A stretch of 19,584 bases of DNA. Source: an uncultured Clostridia bacterium (GTDB lineage Bacteria; Bacillota_A; Clostridia; TANB77; CAG-508). The notes under the pieces were generated by a model. The model did no database searches. It saw nothing but the letters and a program-made list of their open reading frames with translations, and was not told the DNA's origin. The position numbers and the translations under genes are program-made. The DNA lies in assembly GCA_947369305.1 (NCBI GenBank), contig CANBLA010000007.1, positions 1 to 19,584 on the forward strand, in the 5' to 3' direction. Every line of letters starts with the position of its first letter. Within the stretch, counting starts at the first letter, position 1. Shown piece by piece: positions 1-5,798 of the stretch.

Positions 1-550
1 AAAAAACTAATCCTAAAGCATAATACACACCAATATTTTGCTTTGTAAAAAACACGAGGAATATAACTAAACCTTGTCCCCAATGATAAAGTTTGTGAGA
101 GTGATGTGTAATGTACCATAAAATTCCAAGCAAACACATAATTAAAGCAAGCTGATTATAATTAGCGCTACAACCAATACTATTCGAATCTATGGTCACC
201 CAAAGTAATACATATAGAATTGAAAGTAAATGATTCGAACCCAATTTTTTAAAAATAAAAAACATGAGAATATATTTAACAAGGAAAAGAAGAATACCAT
301 AAATCCTAAAAACAAATAAATTAGCTCCTAGAACATGAAAAAGTAAATTTCCAAGCACGAAAAAAATAGGAGTATCAATTACATTACTAGTGTTGTAAAG
401 AGTACCTCCAGTATACATTTTGTAGATGCTTTGAAAGTTCCAGGTTTCATCATAAGGGTTAAAAGGTGTTATAAAAGTGTTAAACGAGATAAGAATTAGA
501 AGTATGATGAAAAATGGGATTACCATTTTTTTTGTGCTATATTTTTTCAT
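1..550 (-). CDS. GT39/PMT-like integral membrane glycosyltransferase, N-terminal part (cut by window edge)
   Basis: This gene is read on the minus strand from ATG at 550 and remains open to the window edge, giving about 183 residues. A GGAG ribosome binding site lies at 565-562. The protein begins with a positively charged stretch and a transmembrane helix (about residues 9-27), followed by a loop with the motif PFNPYDETWNFQ. An acidic Asp-Glu pair in the first outer loop is typical of GT-C glycosyltransferases such as the GT39/ArnT/PMT group, which transfer sugars from lipid-linked donors at the outer membrane face. Several further hydrophobic helices follow, and a KQN motif occurs near the cut end. 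No in-frame stop interrupts it. It is divergent from the secretion genes, so it is probably a chromosomal neighbour rather than part of the system. The family call rests on topology and the Asp-Glu motif only; another multi-pass membrane protein is possible. Confidence 0.6.
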   Translation of the reverse strand, partial: MKKYSTKKMVIPFFIILLILISFNTFITPFNPYDETWNFQSIYKMYTGGTLYNTSNVIDTPIFFVLGNLLFHVLGANLFVFRIYGILLFLVKYILMFFIFKKLGSNHLLSILYVLLWVTIDSNSIGCSANYNQLALIMCLLGILWYITHHSHKLYHWGQGLVIFLVFFTKQNIGVYYALGLVF

Positions 551-580
551 TTTATATTTTTCTCCATTTATTTTTTTATA

Positions 581-609
581 ATTATATAAAATGAATAAAA
601 ATATTGCAA
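581..609 (-). promoter_or_regulatory. Sigma-A-type promoter for the leftward membrane protein gene
   Basis: On the minus strand, TTGCAA (609-604) and a perfect TATAAT (586-581) are separated by exactly 17 bases. They lie about 30 bases upstream of the ATG at 550. The match is read directly from sequence; activity is inferred. Confidence 0.7.
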
Positions 610-651
610 CCAGATAATTATGTAAAAAATGAAAAAATTTTCAAAAAAATG

Positions 652-680
652 TTTACAAAAGGTTTTTTATATGGTATGAT
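652..680 (+). promoter_or_regulatory. Sigma-A-type promoter with extended -10 for the first pilin gene
   Basis: TTTACA (652-657) and TATGAT (675-680) are 17 bases apart. A TG dinucleotide at 672-673 gives an extended -10 element. The promoter sits 53 bases upstream of the pilin start at 734 and is back-to-back with the leftward promoter at 581-609, so the intergenic region is a compact divergent control region. Confidence 0.7.
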
Positions 681-733
681 TAAAGTATAGAGGTGTTTAT
701 AAATTTAAATAAATATATGAAAGGAGAAAAATA

Positions 734-1171
734 ATGAATAGAAAGGCAATAAAAGTTGTATCAATTGTATTAATGATAGTAATGATGGCTACTATGTTAT
801 CTACTTCTGTATTTGCTACATGGGATAATATGGATATTAATCAATTCAATAGTGTAAAAGATGAATCTGGTACAGATACTGTTTTTACACAAGTTGTTGG
901 TGCAATCATTACACTTGTACAAGTAGTTGGTATGGGTGTTGCAATTATTATGCTTATTGTAATGGCTATCAAATACATATCAGCAGCACCAAGTGAAAAA
1001 GCAGAATTGAAAAAAGGTATTACAATTTATGTAGTAGGTGCCGTTGTATTATTTGCTGCTTCTGGAATTTTACAAGTTATTAAGAACTTTGCAGGAGCCA
1101 ACATTAAAGCTTCTGAAACAGCAAATGCAATAGAATTATTAATGGCTAATGCAAAAATATTTTTAGGATAG
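734..1171 (+). CDS. VirB2-like T4SS pilin, paralogue 1
   Basis: A 145-residue secreted pilin-like protein. AAGGAG at 721-726 fixes the ATG at 734. A signal peptide (about residues 1-28) ends in VFA before TWDN, a plausible signal peptidase I site. The mature part has a short variable segment, a first hydrophobic helix (about 55-82), a charged loop reading AAPSEKAELKKG, and a second hydrophobic helix (about 95-115). This two-helix hairpin with a basic loop is the architecture of VirB2/TrbC pilins, which polymerise into the conjugative pilus. It differs from its paralogues in a C-terminal extension of about 20 residues after the NIK position. It forms its own transcription unit, with a promoter at 652-680 and a terminator at 1193-1223. 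The assignment rests on topology and paralogy; the specific role of this copy is unknown. Confidence 0.8.
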   Translation: MNRKAIKVVSIVLMIVMMATMLSTSVFATWDNMDINQFNSVKDESGTDTVFTQVVGAIITLVQVVGMGVAIIMLIVMAIKYISAAPSEKAELKKGITIYVVGAVVLFAASGILQVIKNFAGANIKASETANAIELLMANAKIFLG

Positions 1172-1192
1172 AATTTAACTGTGAGATAAAAA

Positions 1193-1223
1193 GGCACGCT
1201 GTATTTTTCATGCGTGTTTTTTT
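1193..1223 (+). terminator. Rho-independent terminator after pilin 1
   Basis: CACGC (1195-1199) pairs with GCGTG (1212-1216) around a 12-base loop and is followed by a run of seven T. The stem is short (5 bp plus a G-T pair), but it lies 22 bases after the stop codon and is isolated, so it probably separates pilin 1 from pilin 2. Confidence 0.6.
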
Positions 1224-1270
1224 GTTAACTTTTTGAAAATATTACAAGTGTATTACATTTGAAAAAAGTA

Positions 1271-1299
1271 TTGCAAAAATTTTAAATATATTGTAAAAT
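1271..1299 (+). promoter_or_regulatory. Sigma-A-type promoter for pilins 2-4
   Basis: TTGCAA (1271-1276) and TAAAAT (1294-1299) are separated by 17 bases, 28 bases upstream of the pilin 2 start. No terminator is visible until 2598, so pilins 2, 3 and 4 probably share this promoter. Confidence 0.55.
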
Positions 1300-1326
1300 G
1301 ACGATAGAAAAGTACTGGAGGTAAAA

Positions 1327-1704
1327 ATGCAGAAAAAGAAAATTAAGATATTAATGTGCCTAATTTTGATAGCAATGTTTACTGTATGTATTGTAAATAG
1401 CGTTTCTGCTCTAGATAGTGATTTTAGTTTCACCCAATTTGATAACAACTCAAATGCAAGTCTTGATACAGCAACGCAAAGAGTTATGGGAACAATTATT
1501 AATACAATAAAAATTGTTGGAACAGGTACAGCAATTGTTATTATAACCTATTTAGGAATCAAATACATGATGGCAGCACCAACAGAAAAAGCAGAGTTTA
1601 AAAAAAGTGCAGGTATTTATATTTTAGGGGCTGTACTAATCTTTGCAACAACGAATATTTTAGCAATGATTATTGATTTTACAAATAAAAATATTAGTAC
1701 TTAA
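1327..1704 (+). CDS. VirB2-like T4SS pilin, paralogue 2
   Basis: A 125-residue protein. GGAGGT at 1317-1322 places the start at 1327. The signal peptide (about 1-28) ends in VSA before LDSD. The mature chain has a variable N-terminal segment with FTQFDNNSN, then the shared motif GTIINTIKIVGTGTA in helix 1, the loop MMAAPTEKAEFKKSAG, and helix 2 ending in DFTNKNI. The organisation matches VirB2/TrbC pilins: a cleaved leader, then two membrane helices joined by a short basic loop. It is the first gene of a probable three-pilin transcription unit. It is clearly a paralogue of the neighbouring pilins in the helical half, while the exposed N-terminal segment is dissimilar. Confidence 0.8.
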   Translation: MQKKKIKILMCLILIAMFTVCIVNSVSALDSDFSFTQFDNNSNASLDTATQRVMGTIINTIKIVGTGTAIVIITYLGIKYMMAAPTEKAEFKKSAGIYILGAVLIFATTNILAMIIDFTNKNIST

Positions 1705-1793
1705 TCGTTAGGGAATATTTTGTTGAATTCTAGTTGTGTAAAAGAATATTGAGGATGATAGAAAGAATTTTTGAAAAAGTGAAAGGAGAAAAA

Positions 1794-2168
1794 ATGAAAA
1801 ATTGGTTAAAAAGTATGGTGCTTACAATGGTATTTTTAAGTTTTTTTGTATTATTTGCAAGTCATGTTGTTGCGTATGATTTTTCAAGTGAAGTATCAAG
1901 TGCGTGGACAAGTAAAGCTTATGGTTCAAAGTTAGCAAATTCAACCCAAAATGTGGTTGCTACTATTGTAAACACAATTAGAATAGTGGGAACAGGAATT
2001 TCCATTATTATGCTGATTTATATAGCAATTAAATATATGTCAGCAGCGCCAAGTGAGAAAGCAGAATTTAAAAAGTCAGCCACAGCTTATATAGTTGGGG
2101 CAATAGTGTTATTTGCGTCTTCACAAATAATAACAATAATAGCTAATTTTGCTACTGCAAACATATAA
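1794..2168 (+). CDS. VirB2-like T4SS pilin, paralogue 3
   Basis: A 124-residue pilin-like protein. An in-frame ATG exists 60 bases upstream at 1734, but I choose 1794. It is preceded by AAAGGAG (1782-1788), and only this start gives a clean signal peptide, MKNWLK followed by a hydrophobic core and an HVVA/YDFS cleavage site. The mature protein has helix 1 with the motif NTIRIVGTGISIIML, the loop MSAAPSEKAEFKKSAT, and helix 2 ending IANFATANI. It is the closest relative of paralogue 4: a 52-base block (2023-2074) is identical to 2435-2486. The gap to paralogue 4 is only 16 bases, so they are cotranscribed. Function is inferred as a VirB2/TrbC pilus subunit. Confidence 0.8.
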   Translation: MKNWLKSMVLTMVFLSFFVLFASHVVAYDFSSEVSSAWTSKAYGSKLANSTQNVVATIVNTIRIVGTGISIIMLIYIAIKYMSAAPSEKAEFKKSATAYIVGAIVLFASSQIITIIANFATANI

Positions 2169-2486
2169 GGAATGGAGGTAAAACATGAAAAAAAAGTTGT
2201 TAAAAATAACAATGATATTTTTGTTAATTCTATATTTGGGAATTGTAAATGCATTTCCAACTTTTGCAACAGAAGAAGTTGCCACTACTACATGGGATAT
2301 TACTAATGTTAGTGGATTGGATACGTTTCCAAGTGGTCAGACAGTTACTACATCGACGCAAAAAATTATGGGAACAATTATAAATACAATCAAAATAGTA
2401 GGAACAGGAATTTCCATTATTATGCTAGTGTATGTAGCAATTAAATATATGTCAGCAGCGCCAAGTGAGAAAGCAGAATTTAAAAA
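2023..2486 (+). repeat. 52-base perfect direct repeat shared by pilins 3 and 4 (2023-2074 and 2435-2486)
   Basis: The two copies encode the end of helix 1 and the whole charged loop (AIKYMSAAPSEKAEFKK). Identity remains high but imperfect on both sides (about 1989-2099 against 2401-2511), whereas the gene starts are unrelated. This is a natural substrate for recombination between the two pilin genes. Confidence 0.85.
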
Positions 2487-2583
2487 ATCAGCGACAGCTT
2501 ATATAGTAGGTGCAGTTGTACTATTTGCAGCTTCGAATATATTAGGTGTAATAGCTGATTTTGCTACGAAAAATATTAAGTAA
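2185..2583 (+). CDS. VirB2-like T4SS pilin, paralogue 4
   Basis: A 132-residue pilin-like protein starting at ATG 2185 after a GGAGG ribosome binding site (about 2173-2179). The signal peptide (about 1-29) ends in PTFA before TEEV. The mature N-terminal segment is longer than in paralogue 3 and rich in Thr and Ser. Helix 1 carries GTIINTIKIVGTGISIIML, the loop is again MSAAPSEKAEFKKSAT, and helix 2 ends ADFATKNIK. High DNA identity to paralogue 3 across the helical half, but not in the leader or N-terminal segment, points to recent duplication or gene conversion confined to the structural core. A strong terminator follows at 2594-2627. Confidence 0.8.
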   Translation: MKKKLLKITMIFLLILYLGIVNAFPTFATEEVATTTWDITNVSGLDTFPSGQTVTTSTQKIMGTIINTIKIVGTGISIIMLVYVAIKYMSAAPSEKAEFKKSATAYIVGAVVLFAASNILGVIADFATKNIK

Positions 2584-2593
2584 TAGAAATACA

Positions 2594-2627
2594 AAAGCTA
2601 TATTTGCAAGTCAAATGTAGTTTTTTT
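2594..2627 (+). terminator. Rho-independent terminator after pilin 4
   Basis: A 9-bp stem (2598-2606 with 2612-2620, including one G-T pair) closes a 5-base loop and is followed by seven T (2621-2627). It lies 14 bases after the pilin 4 stop and just before the promoter at 2658. Confidence 0.85.
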
Positions 2628-2657
2628 GTATAGAAATGAATTAATTTCAAAAATCTG

Positions 2658-2686
2658 TTGAAAAAAGTAAAAACTTTCGGTATAAT
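2658..2686 (+). promoter_or_regulatory. Near-consensus sigma-A promoter for pilins 5-6
   Basis: TTGAAA (2658-2663), a 17-base spacer and a perfect TATAAT (2681-2686) occur 39 bases before the pilin 5 start and directly downstream of a terminator. This is one of the strongest-looking promoters in the window. Confidence 0.85.
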
Positions 2687-2724
2687 GATAAGAGAAATCA
2701 AAAATATCGTTGGGGGAGGACAAA

Positions 2725-3114
2725 ATGAATAGAAAAATACGAAAAATTATAACAGTAGTTTTTGTGATTATAACAGTAATTTTAATTAGTAATATGGTAT
2801 TTGCTACACAAGGAGGAAGTGCATTGGTAAAGGGATTTACTGGAAATAATGCTGCTAATGGCAGTTCGGGAGTGGTTCTTATACAAAAGATAATAGGTCC
2901 TATTTTAAATGCAGTTAAAATTGTTGCTACAGGAGTTTTAATTATTATGATAATCTATTTAGGGATTAAATATATGGCAGCAGCACCAACCGAGAAAGCA
3001 AATATAAAAAGTCAATTAATTACATTTACCATTGGTGCAATTGTTGTAATAGGAACAGCAACTATATTACAAATCATAGAAGAAGTAGTAACAGAAGTTT
3101 TTAATATTACATAA
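2725..3114 (+). CDS. VirB2-like T4SS pilin, paralogue 5
   Basis: A 129-residue pilin-like protein. A possible TTG start at 2710 would lie inside the ribosome binding site (GGGGGAGGA, 2712-2720), so ATG 2725 is chosen. The signal peptide (about 1-27) ends in MVFA before TQGG. The mature N-terminus is glycine-, serine- and asparagine-rich. Helix 1 contains LNAVKIVATGVLIIMIIY, the loop is MAAAPTEKANIKSQ, and helix 2 is followed by EEVVTEVFNIT. The loop has lost the usual KK pair, keeping a single Lys before Ser, so it is more diverged than paralogues 1-4. It is transcribed with paralogue 6 from the promoter at 2658. Confidence 0.8.
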   Translation: MNRKIRKIITVVFVIITVILISNMVFATQGGSALVKGFTGNNAANGSSGVVLIQKIIGPILNAVKIVATGVLIIMIIYLGIKYMAAAPTEKANIKSQLITFTIGAIVVIGTATILQIIEEVVTEVFNIT

Positions 3115-3146
3115 ATTGCAAAGTAAAAATAAGGAGGAATCGAAAG

Positions 3147-3527
3147 ATGAGAATAAAAAGAGGCATCATAATAGTGTCTGTGTTTTTTTTGATAATGGCT
3201 CTATTACCGATAGAAATATTTGCTGTAGATGCGCAAGTGAGTACGATAATAAGTGATATGCAAAATGTAAAAAATAGTTCTGTTAATGTAACTTCTGGTA
3301 TTGGGAAAGTGATTAATATTGCTATTAGATTGGTACGAGTAGCAGGAACAGGAATTGCGCTAATTATGGTAACAATGCTTGGAATTAAATACATGCTGGC
3401 TAGTTCAAATGAAAAAGCGGATATCAAAAAGCAAGCAATTCCAATTGTAATTGGATGTACATTATTATTTGCGGCAGTTAATGTTGTTGCTATTATAGCG
3501 GAACTAGGAATGAGCTTAAATTCATAA
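3147..3527 (+). CDS. VirB2-like T4SS pilin, paralogue 6
   Basis: A 126-residue pilin-like protein. AAGGAGGA at 3131-3138 sets the start at 3147. The signal peptide (about 1-26) ends in EIFA before VDAQ. The mature part has a short polar segment, helix 1 with RLVRVAGTGIALIMVTML, the loop MLASSNEKADIKKQ, in which Ser-Ser-Asn replaces the Ala-Pro-Ser of other copies, and helix 2 ending AELGMSLNS. It is recognisably the same two-helix VirB2/TrbC type but one of the more diverged members. The stop codon lies inside the hairpin terminator at 3524-3569, which closes the pilin cassette. Confidence 0.78.
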   Translation: MRIKRGIIIVSVFFLIMALLPIEIFAVDAQVSTIISDMQNVKNSSVNVTSGIGKVINIAIRLVRVAGTGIALIMVTMLGIKYMLASSNEKADIKKQAIPIVIGCTLLFAAVNVVAIIAELGMSLNS

Positions 3528-3569
3528 TAAAAAAATGAAAAAACGTTGGTTTTTTCATTTTTTTATTAT
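3524..3569 (+). terminator. Long perfect hairpin terminator at the end of the six-pilin cassette
   Basis: Bases 3524-3544 pair perfectly with 3549-3569 (21 bp) around a GTTG loop. The arms are A-rich then T-rich, so the structure can terminate in either direction. The stop codon of pilin 6 lies within the left arm. It separates the pilin cassette from the main operon, whose promoter begins 40 bases later. Confidence 0.85.
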
Positions 3570-3608
3570 TACATTTATGTTACAAATAAAGAAAATGAGC
3601 GAAAAATG

Positions 3609-3637
3609 TTGAAAAAAATTGAAATTTATTTTATAAT
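3609..3637 (+). promoter_or_regulatory. Near-consensus sigma-A promoter of the main T4SS operon
   Basis: TTGAAA (3609-3614) and a perfect TATAAT (3632-3637) with a 17-base spacer lie 42 bases before the seventh pilin. From here to the window end all gene gaps are 27 bases or less and no terminator is seen, so this is the likely promoter of the whole secretion operon. Confidence 0.85.
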
Positions 3638-3678
3638 AAAAATGATATATTATAAAATTTTGAAGGTGGTATTAATAG

Positions 3679-4086
3679 ATGAATTTTAGAAAGAAATTTT
3701 TAATCATATTTTTATTAACAAATTTATGTATCAATATAATTTATATTAGTCATTTTGAGGTTAGAGCAGAAAGTTCTTTATTAAAGAACTTGGAGGATCA
3801 AGCAAGTGGTTTTATCTCAAAAGGTTTAACGGAAACAAACAATTCCAATATTGATACAAAATCAATAACAACGGGGTTTATGGGATTAGGACAAATCTTA
3901 ACAATGGTGGGAGCAGGTGTTATGATTATTGTAACAACCTATATGGGAATAAAATATATTATGTCACCACCAGATAAACAAGCAGCATTAAAACAACAAT
4001 TAATTGGAGTGGTAGTTGCTGGAGTTGTTATATTTGGTGCATTTGGAATTTGGAAAGCATTGGTAGAAGTACTAAGTGAGTTTTAG
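3679..4086 (+). CDS. VirB2-like T4SS pilin, paralogue 7 (operon-linked)
   Basis: A 135-residue pilin-like protein heading the main operon. AAGGTGG at 3663-3669 precedes ATG 3679. The signal peptide (about 1-30) ends in EVRA before ESSL. A longer polar N-terminal segment (about 31-65) contains a run of Asn, Thr and Ser. Helix 1 has LTMVGAGVMIIVTTYMGIKY, the loop reads MSPPDKQAALKQQ, and helix 2 is followed by a short acidic tail. The loop departs from the APSEKAEFKK consensus of the six upstream copies. Its position next to the PrgI-like gene suggests that this is the ancestral or structural pilin of the system and the upstream copies are expansions; that is an inference. It lies 23 bases before the next gene. 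Confidence 0.8.
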   Translation: MNFRKKFLIIFLLTNLCINIIYISHFEVRAESSLLKNLEDQASGFISKGLTETNNSNIDTKSITTGFMGLGQILTMVGAGVMIIVTTYMGIKYIMSPPDKQAALKQQLIGVVVAGVVIFGAFGIWKALVEVLSEF

Positions 4087-4109
4087 AAAAAACAAAGGAG
4101 GAAGAAAGA

Positions 4110-4454
4110 ATGGGTACGTATTATATACCACGTAATTATAAAGGAGAAACAAGAATTTTATATATTTTCTCTATCAAATCATTAATAACAACAGCAATTG
4201 GAGCTGGTGTTGGCGCATTATTTTTTGGATTATTTTCTATGTTAGCATTGAAGAATGTAGGAATTATTATAATGGCAGTTTTTGCTGTTATAGGATATAT
4301 AATAGGTGCTGTAAAAATTCCAACTATTGTTAGCATACCAGTTACCAAAAAAATTGGTGGAGAGCCAATTAGTGAAATTATCATTCGCTATATTAAATTC
4401 AAGAAAAAACGTAAAATTTACACATATTATCAAAGTACAAAGGAGGAAAAATAG
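4110..4454 (+). CDS. PrgI-family T4SS inner-membrane protein
   Basis: A 114-residue protein starting at ATG 4110 after AAAGGAGGA. It begins MGTYYIPRNYKGETRIL, the characteristic opening of PrgI-family proteins, which sit beside VirB4 in Gram-positive conjugation operons (VirB3-like position). Two membrane helices follow (about residues 19-45 and 49-71), then IPVTKKIGGEPISEIIIRYI and a strongly basic cytoplasmic tail with the KFKKKRK segment. The order PrgI, VirB4-type protein, VirB6-type protein is standard for these systems. Its last codons contain the ribosome binding site of the next gene, and its TAG stop abuts the next ATG with no gap, so translation of the two is probably coupled. Confidence 0.85.
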   Translation: MGTYYIPRNYKGETRILYIFSIKSLITTAIGAGVGALFFGLFSMLALKNVGIIIMAVFAVIGYIIGAVKIPTIVSIPVTKKIGGEPISEIIIRYIKFKKKRKIYTYYQSTKEEK

Positions 4455-5780
4455 ATGGATGTTATTTTAGTATTACAGATTATGATTGGTGTTATTGTCT
4501 TTATCATGTTTTTGCTGGTACTGGCATATTTATATTTGATAAGACCCAAAAAACAAAAACAGGAAGAGACAACATCAGTTTTTTATACAGAAGAAGAAAA
4601 AAAAGAAAATAAAAAAATGGAAAGCTATGGTAGGTTTCAAGGTGAATTGACGGAACAATCCATTATGGATTTTATGGAGTTTGACGAAGTAATTGATAAC
4701 ATGATTGTTAGAAAAAACAAAACACAATATGTCATGATTTTGCAGTGTAATGGAGTAAACTATGATTTAATGTCAGAACAAGAAAAAATTTCAGTAGAAG
4801 AAGGATTTGTGCAATTTTTAAATACCTTGAGATTTCCAATTCAATTGTATGTTCAAAGTAGAACATTAAATTTAAAGGAAATTGTTGCTGGTTATAAAGA
4901 AAGAGTCGAAACTGTAAAAAGTGATATTGAAAAGCTTGATTTGAAAATAATACAAGCCAGAACGGCAAATAACAGACCATTACTAGAAAAATTGGAATTT
5001 GAAAAAAGAAGAAAACAAAATGTTTTAAATTATGGACTTGACATAACAGATTATGTGGATCGATTAAATTCCAATCAAAGTATTTTACAACAAAAAACAT
5101 ATGTAGTAGTATCGTATTTTGTTAATGAATTAGGTGGAAACTTGAGTAACTATTCAAAAGATGAAATTGATAGTATGTGTTTTTCGGAACTATATACGAG
5201 ATGTCAAAATGTTTCGAGTTCTTTAGCCAGTTCACAAGTAACAAGTAGAATTCTAGACTCTGAAGAATTAGTAGAATTATTGTATGTTGCTTACAACAGA
5301 GATGAATCAGAGATTTATCAATTTTCAAAAGCTTTGGATGCACAGTATGATGCTTTATATAGCTCAGGAAAAGATATTTTAGAAAAGAAACAAGAAAAAT
5401 TAGATAAAGAAATTAATATTGCTGCTATTGACTTGGCAACAGATAGTATTTTAAGAGCAGACAAACAAAAACAAATAGAAGATTTAGAAAGAGAAAAAAA
5501 TAAAGTAACGAAAATAAAAGAAAAGGCTTCTGAAATATTAGATCAATATGAAGATCAGTTAAATCCAAGAGTTTTTGCAATTGCAAAAGAAAATGTTGGA
5601 GAATACGAAGAAAAAGAGCAAGAAAAAGAGTTAGTAAAGAAACCACAAAAAAGAGTTTCAACAGAGAATGTGCAAAAACAAAGACGAACTATGCAAACAC
5701 CTAAAAGAGATATGCAAAGAATGCCAAATGAAAACCCACAGACAAAAGTTATTCGAAAAAGAATGACGCCAGAGGACTAA
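4455..5780 (+). CDS. TraC-like protein: VirB4 N-terminal-type domain without ATPase domain
   Basis: A 441-residue protein that starts immediately after the PrgI-like stop; its ribosome binding site (AAAGGAGGA) is inside that gene. One membrane helix (about 7-29) is followed by a charged linker and a soluble domain (about 55-285). Motifs such as FMEFDEVIDNMIVRKNKTQY and FLNTLRFPIQLYVQSRTL resemble the TraC-like N-terminal domain found in VirB4 proteins and in separate proteins next to virB4 in Firmicutes. A coiled-coil-rich region (about 306-367) and a basic, proline- and glutamine-containing tail follow. No Walker A motif is present. It probably acts with the adjacent VirB4 at the inner membrane as a docking or scaffold subunit. 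The family assignment is from remembered motif patterns, not from a search. Confidence 0.72.
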   Translation: MDVILVLQIMIGVIVFIMFLLVLAYLYLIRPKKQKQEETTSVFYTEEEKKENKKMESYGRFQGELTEQSIMDFMEFDEVIDNMIVRKNKTQYVMILQCNGVNYDLMSEQEKISVEEGFVQFLNTLRFPIQLYVQSRTLNLKEIVAGYKERVETVKSDIEKLDLKIIQARTANNRPLLEKLEFEKRRKQNVLNYGLDITDYVDRLNSNQSILQQKTYVVVSYFVNELGGNLSNYSKDEIDSMCFSELYTRCQNVSSSLASSQVTSRILDSEELVELLYVAYNRDESEIYQFSKALDAQYDALYSSGKDILEKKQEKLDKEINIAAIDLATDSILRADKQKQIEDLEREKNKVTKIKEKASEILDQYEDQLNPRVFAIAKENVGEYEEKEQEKELVKKPQKRVSTENVQKQRRTMQTPKRDMQRMPNENPQTKVIRKRMTPED

Positions 5781-5798
5781 AGAAAAGGAGGAATAAAT

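Noticed and set aside
1734..1793. N-terminal extension of pilin 3 from ATG 1734
   Set aside because: It lacks a ribosome binding site and would bury the signal peptide behind 20 charged residues, whereas ATG 1794 has AAAGGAG and a normal leader.
2710..2724. TTG start for pilin 5
   Set aside because: The codons overlap the GGGGGAGGA ribosome binding site itself; ATG 2725 is correctly spaced.
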